Source of the DNA: Candidatus Altimarinota bacterium
GTDB lineage: Bacteria; Patescibacteriota; Gracilibacteria; UBA4473
Assembly (NCBI GenBank): GCA_023143095.1
Contig: JAGLIF010000006.1
Coordinates: 62,001 to 126,000 of the forward strand
Direction of reading: 5' to 3'
Length of the DNA: 64,000 nt
The notes below the pieces were generated by a model. It had not been told where the DNA came from and did no database searches. It saw only the letters and a program-made list of their open reading frames with translations. Numbering within the stretch: the first letter of the stretch is position 1; each line of letters starts with the position of its first letter. Position numbers and translations under genes: made by a program. Of this stretch, positions 62,617 through 64,000 are shown in pieces.

Positions 62617-63606
62617 TTATACTAATGCTGCTAACTCTACTAATCGACAAGAATATCCCCACTCGTTATCATACCAAGCTAAAACTTTCACCATATCTCC
62701 AATTACCATCGTTTCTGCGGCATCTACAATAGATGACCTCGAATCACACAAAAAGTCTGAAGATACTAACGGACGAGTTTCATATCCAAGCACTCGCGGA
62801 TTAGCTTTTGAAGCTGCCTGCAATACCTCATTTATCTCTTCTTTCGTGGATTCTTTGGAAATTTTTATTACCAAATCTACCAATGAAACGGTTGGTGTTG
62901 GCACTCGAACTGAAATCCCATTCAATTTCCCTGCCATTTCTGGTAAAACAAGTCCCACCGCTTTCGCTGCTCCTGTTGTCGTCGGAATAATATTTACTGC
63001 CGCTGCTCTCGCTCGTCTAAGATCACTATGTCCTACATCCAAAAGTCGTTGCCCATTAGTATAAGAATGAATTGTCGTCATCAGACCCGAAATAATTCCA
63101 AATTTTTCATGTAATACTTTTACCACTGGTGCCAAGCAATTTGTTGTACACGATGCATTCGAAAGAAGTGTTTCGTCCCCTGTAAGAGAGTCTTCATTTA
63201 CCCCCAAAACAACGGTAGTGAACCCTTCTCCTTTTCCTGGAGCAGAAAGTACTACTTTCTTGGCACCTTGTACCAAATGCTTCTCCGCTGTTTCTTTTGT
63301 TCGAAAAACTCCTGTACATTCCAAAACAACATCTATTTTTAAATCTCCCCATGGCAAATCTTCAATATTTCGCGTCGCAAAGTTTTTTACCTTATGTCCA
63401 TTAATATTAAGATTATCATCTTTTTCCAAAGAAATTTCTCCGTTAAACTTTCCAAAATTTGTATCAAACATAAAAAGATGCATCGTTTGCTCCGTTGGAG
63501 AAGGATCATTGATTGCTACTAGTTCCAAGTCTGAACTATTCAAAATAATTCGTGCAGCCGCTCTCCCAATTCGACCAAATCCATTAATGGCTATTCGTTT
63601 TTTCAT
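62617..63606 (-). CDS. gap: Glyceraldehyde-3-phosphate dehydrogenase
   Basis: 329 residues. NAD-binding GFGRIGRAAARI, the catalytic ASCTTNCLAPV with Cys, and GKLNGISVRVPTPTVSLVDL are diagnostic. It oxidises GAP to 1,3-bisphosphoglycerate in glycolysis. Asp in INDPSP at the end of beta-2 suggests NAD preference. A minus-strand TATAAT (63643-63638) lies about 32 nt upstream of the ATG. No other glycolytic gene is adjacent. Confidence 0.97.
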   Translation of the reverse strand: MKKRIAINGFGRIGRAAARIILNSSDLELVAINDPSPTEQTMHLFMFDTNFGKFNGEISLEKDDNLNINGHKVKNFATRNIEDLPWGDLKIDVVLECTGVFRTKETAEKHLVQGAKKVVLSAPGKGEGFTTVVLGVNEDSLTGDETLLSNASCTTNCLAPVVKVLHEKFGIISGLMTTIHSYTNGQRLLDVGHSDLRRARAAAVNIIPTTTGAAKAVGLVLPEMAGKLNGISVRVPTPTVSLVDLVIKISKESTKEEINEVLQAASKANPRVLGYETRPLVSSDFLCDSRSSIVDAAETMVIGDMVKVLAWYDNEWGYSCRLVELAALV

Positions 63607-63671
63607 TTTTCTTTTAAGGTAAAAAATTTTTAGCTAGATTATAGAAAAAAATCCTAATAAAAAAATACTTT

Positions 63672-63700
63672 TTGACTTTTTTTCTTAAGAAACATATTAT
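63672..63700 (+). promoter_or_regulatory. thrS promoter TTGACT-17-TATTAT
   Basis: The -35 is at 63672-63677, the -10 at 63695-63700, spacer 17 bp. Transcription would start near 63707, three bases before the leader-peptide ATG. Confidence 0.75.
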
Positions 63701-63709
63701 TTCTCTGTT

Positions 63710-63754
63710 ATGCGAACTATTACGACTATTCTTACTACAACGAAAACCGATTAA
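63710..63754 (+). CDS. Threonine-rich leader peptide of thrS
   Basis: A 14-codon ORF encodes MRTITTILTTTKTD and ends TAA. Seven of 14 residues are Thr, using ACT, ACG, ACA and ACC. It starts about 9 nt past a good promoter and ends 28 bp before a terminator hairpin in front of thrS. Composition and position are those of an attenuation leader like ThrL of E. coli, where the ribosome stalls at Thr codons when charged tRNA-Thr is scarce. Confidence 0.82.
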   Translation: MRTITTILTTTKTD

Positions 63755-63758
63755 TTTC

Positions 63759-63807
63759 GGCAGTTTTGGTTACGCATCAATCCTGCCAATTCGTTTTGGC
63801 AGTTTTT
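63759..63807 (+). terminator. thrS attenuator: antiterminator arm and terminator
   Basis: The terminator pairs CTGCCAA (63783-63789) with TTGGCAG (63796-63802), followed by TTTTT. An upstream GGCAG (63759-63763) can pair instead with the same CTGCC (63783-63787), forming an antiterminator. CCGA at the end of the leader ORF (63747-63750) can in turn pair with TCGG (63757-63760) and free CTGCC for the terminator. The three alternatives are mutually exclusive, as in classical attenuators. Confidence 0.8.
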
Positions 63808-63874
63808 AAGGAAAAAATTTTTATAAAAAAATTACCAATCTTTCCTTCTCCTTATTTTCTTTTCTCTTTTTCAA

Positions 63875-64000
63875 ATGAGTAAAAATGATCTCGAAATCCG
63901 AAGACGACACACTGCATCTCACCTTATGACAAAAGCCATAGAAATGTGTTTCCCTGATACCAAAATTCACTTAGGAGTAGGACCATGGACTGATGAAGGC
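63875..64000 (+). CDS. thrS: Threonyl-tRNA synthetase, 3'-truncated by window edge
   Basis: Only 42 codons are visible. They begin MSKNDLEIRRRHTASHLMTK and continue AIEMCFPDTKIHLGVGPWTDEG, the start of the ThrRS/AlaRS editing-type domain (the RH-x2-SHL and IGP-x-EDGFY region of other ThrRSs). The ORF therefore starts where E. coli ThrS has finished its ~60-residue TGS domain, so that domain is missing. No Shine-Dalgarno precedes the ATG. Confidence 0.88.
   Translation, partial: MSKNDLEIRRRHTASHLMTKAIEMCFPDTKIHLGVGPWTDEG

Noticed and set aside
1-64000. UGA read as glycine, as in Gracilibacteria/SR1
   Set aside because: Long conserved genes (uvrA, guaB, dnaG, recJ and others) are intact with TGA as a stop. 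folK and tsaD end at TGA at sensible positions, and reading through would add only a few residues.

Overview
The window is AT-rich (roughly two thirds A+T by eye), gene-dense and reads cleanly in the standard bacterial code. TAA is the dominant stop; the only clear TGA stops are those of folK and tsaD. Gene starts almost never carry a Shine-Dalgarno sequence, and several -10 boxes lie 6-10 nt before the start codon, which points to leaderless mRNAs. The gene set (a TraG/VirD4-like pilus or conjugation ATPase, ComEC without its nuclease domain, DprA, RNase J, very large unrecognised helical proteins, scattered operons) suggests a Patescibacteria/CPR lineage, perhaps near the Peregrinibacteria-Gracilibacteria side but without UGA recoding. 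This placement is inference, since the window has no rRNA gene or phylogenetic marker that I could compare.

Layout: 1-3080 holds a 5'-truncated T4SS-like ATPase, a rhodanese membrane protein and dus. 3081-4485 is a 1.4 kb gene-free zone full of palindromes, an ABAB tandem repeat array and tRNA-Thr(GGT). 4486-13199 has rmlB, a secreted Kazal/SLH protein, radA, a PAP2-polyprenol kinase fusion and uvrA. 13278-20148 has a small basic protein, a GT4 transferase, comEC, a LysM/M23 peptidase and a large anchored protein. 20329-28997 has an RmlA-glycosyltransferase fusion, nrdR, smpB, dnaG, RNase P RNA, rmlD, pepP, dprA and a small anchored protein. 29123-34665 is a three-gene unit of unknown function. 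34677-47418 has guaB, a sigma region 4-HARE protein, LOG, PrsW, yidC-rnpA-rpmH, gdhA, mnmA, grpE, efp, an Mrs2-like channel and DUF2797. 47543-62284 has recJ, a cyclophilin, ftsE, a redox membrane protein, aroD, holB-ricT, purB, folK-folE, tsaD, ppnP and rnj. 62617-64000 has gap and the start of thrS behind an apparent attenuator.

Themes: dTDP-rhamnose genes (rmlB, the rmlA fusion, rmlD) are dispersed and could feed both surface glycans and an EF-P carrying Arg32, the residue rhamnosylated in some bacteria. DNA uptake and recombination functions are represented by comEC, dprA, recJ and radA. RNase P RNA and protein, MnmA, TsaD, Dus and SmpB cover RNA metabolism.

Strongest unexplained signals: (1) a threonine-codon leader peptide with terminator/antiterminator in front of thrS; (2) a 17-bp interrupted palindrome, TTGCAA-N5-TTGCAA, found six times exactly and four times with one mismatch, all inside genes; (3) two unusual enzyme fusions; (4) a DnaG whose zinc ligands are all replaced; (5) a sigma region 4 protein fused to a HARE-type domain; (6) a Kazal inhibitor-like plus SLH surface protein.
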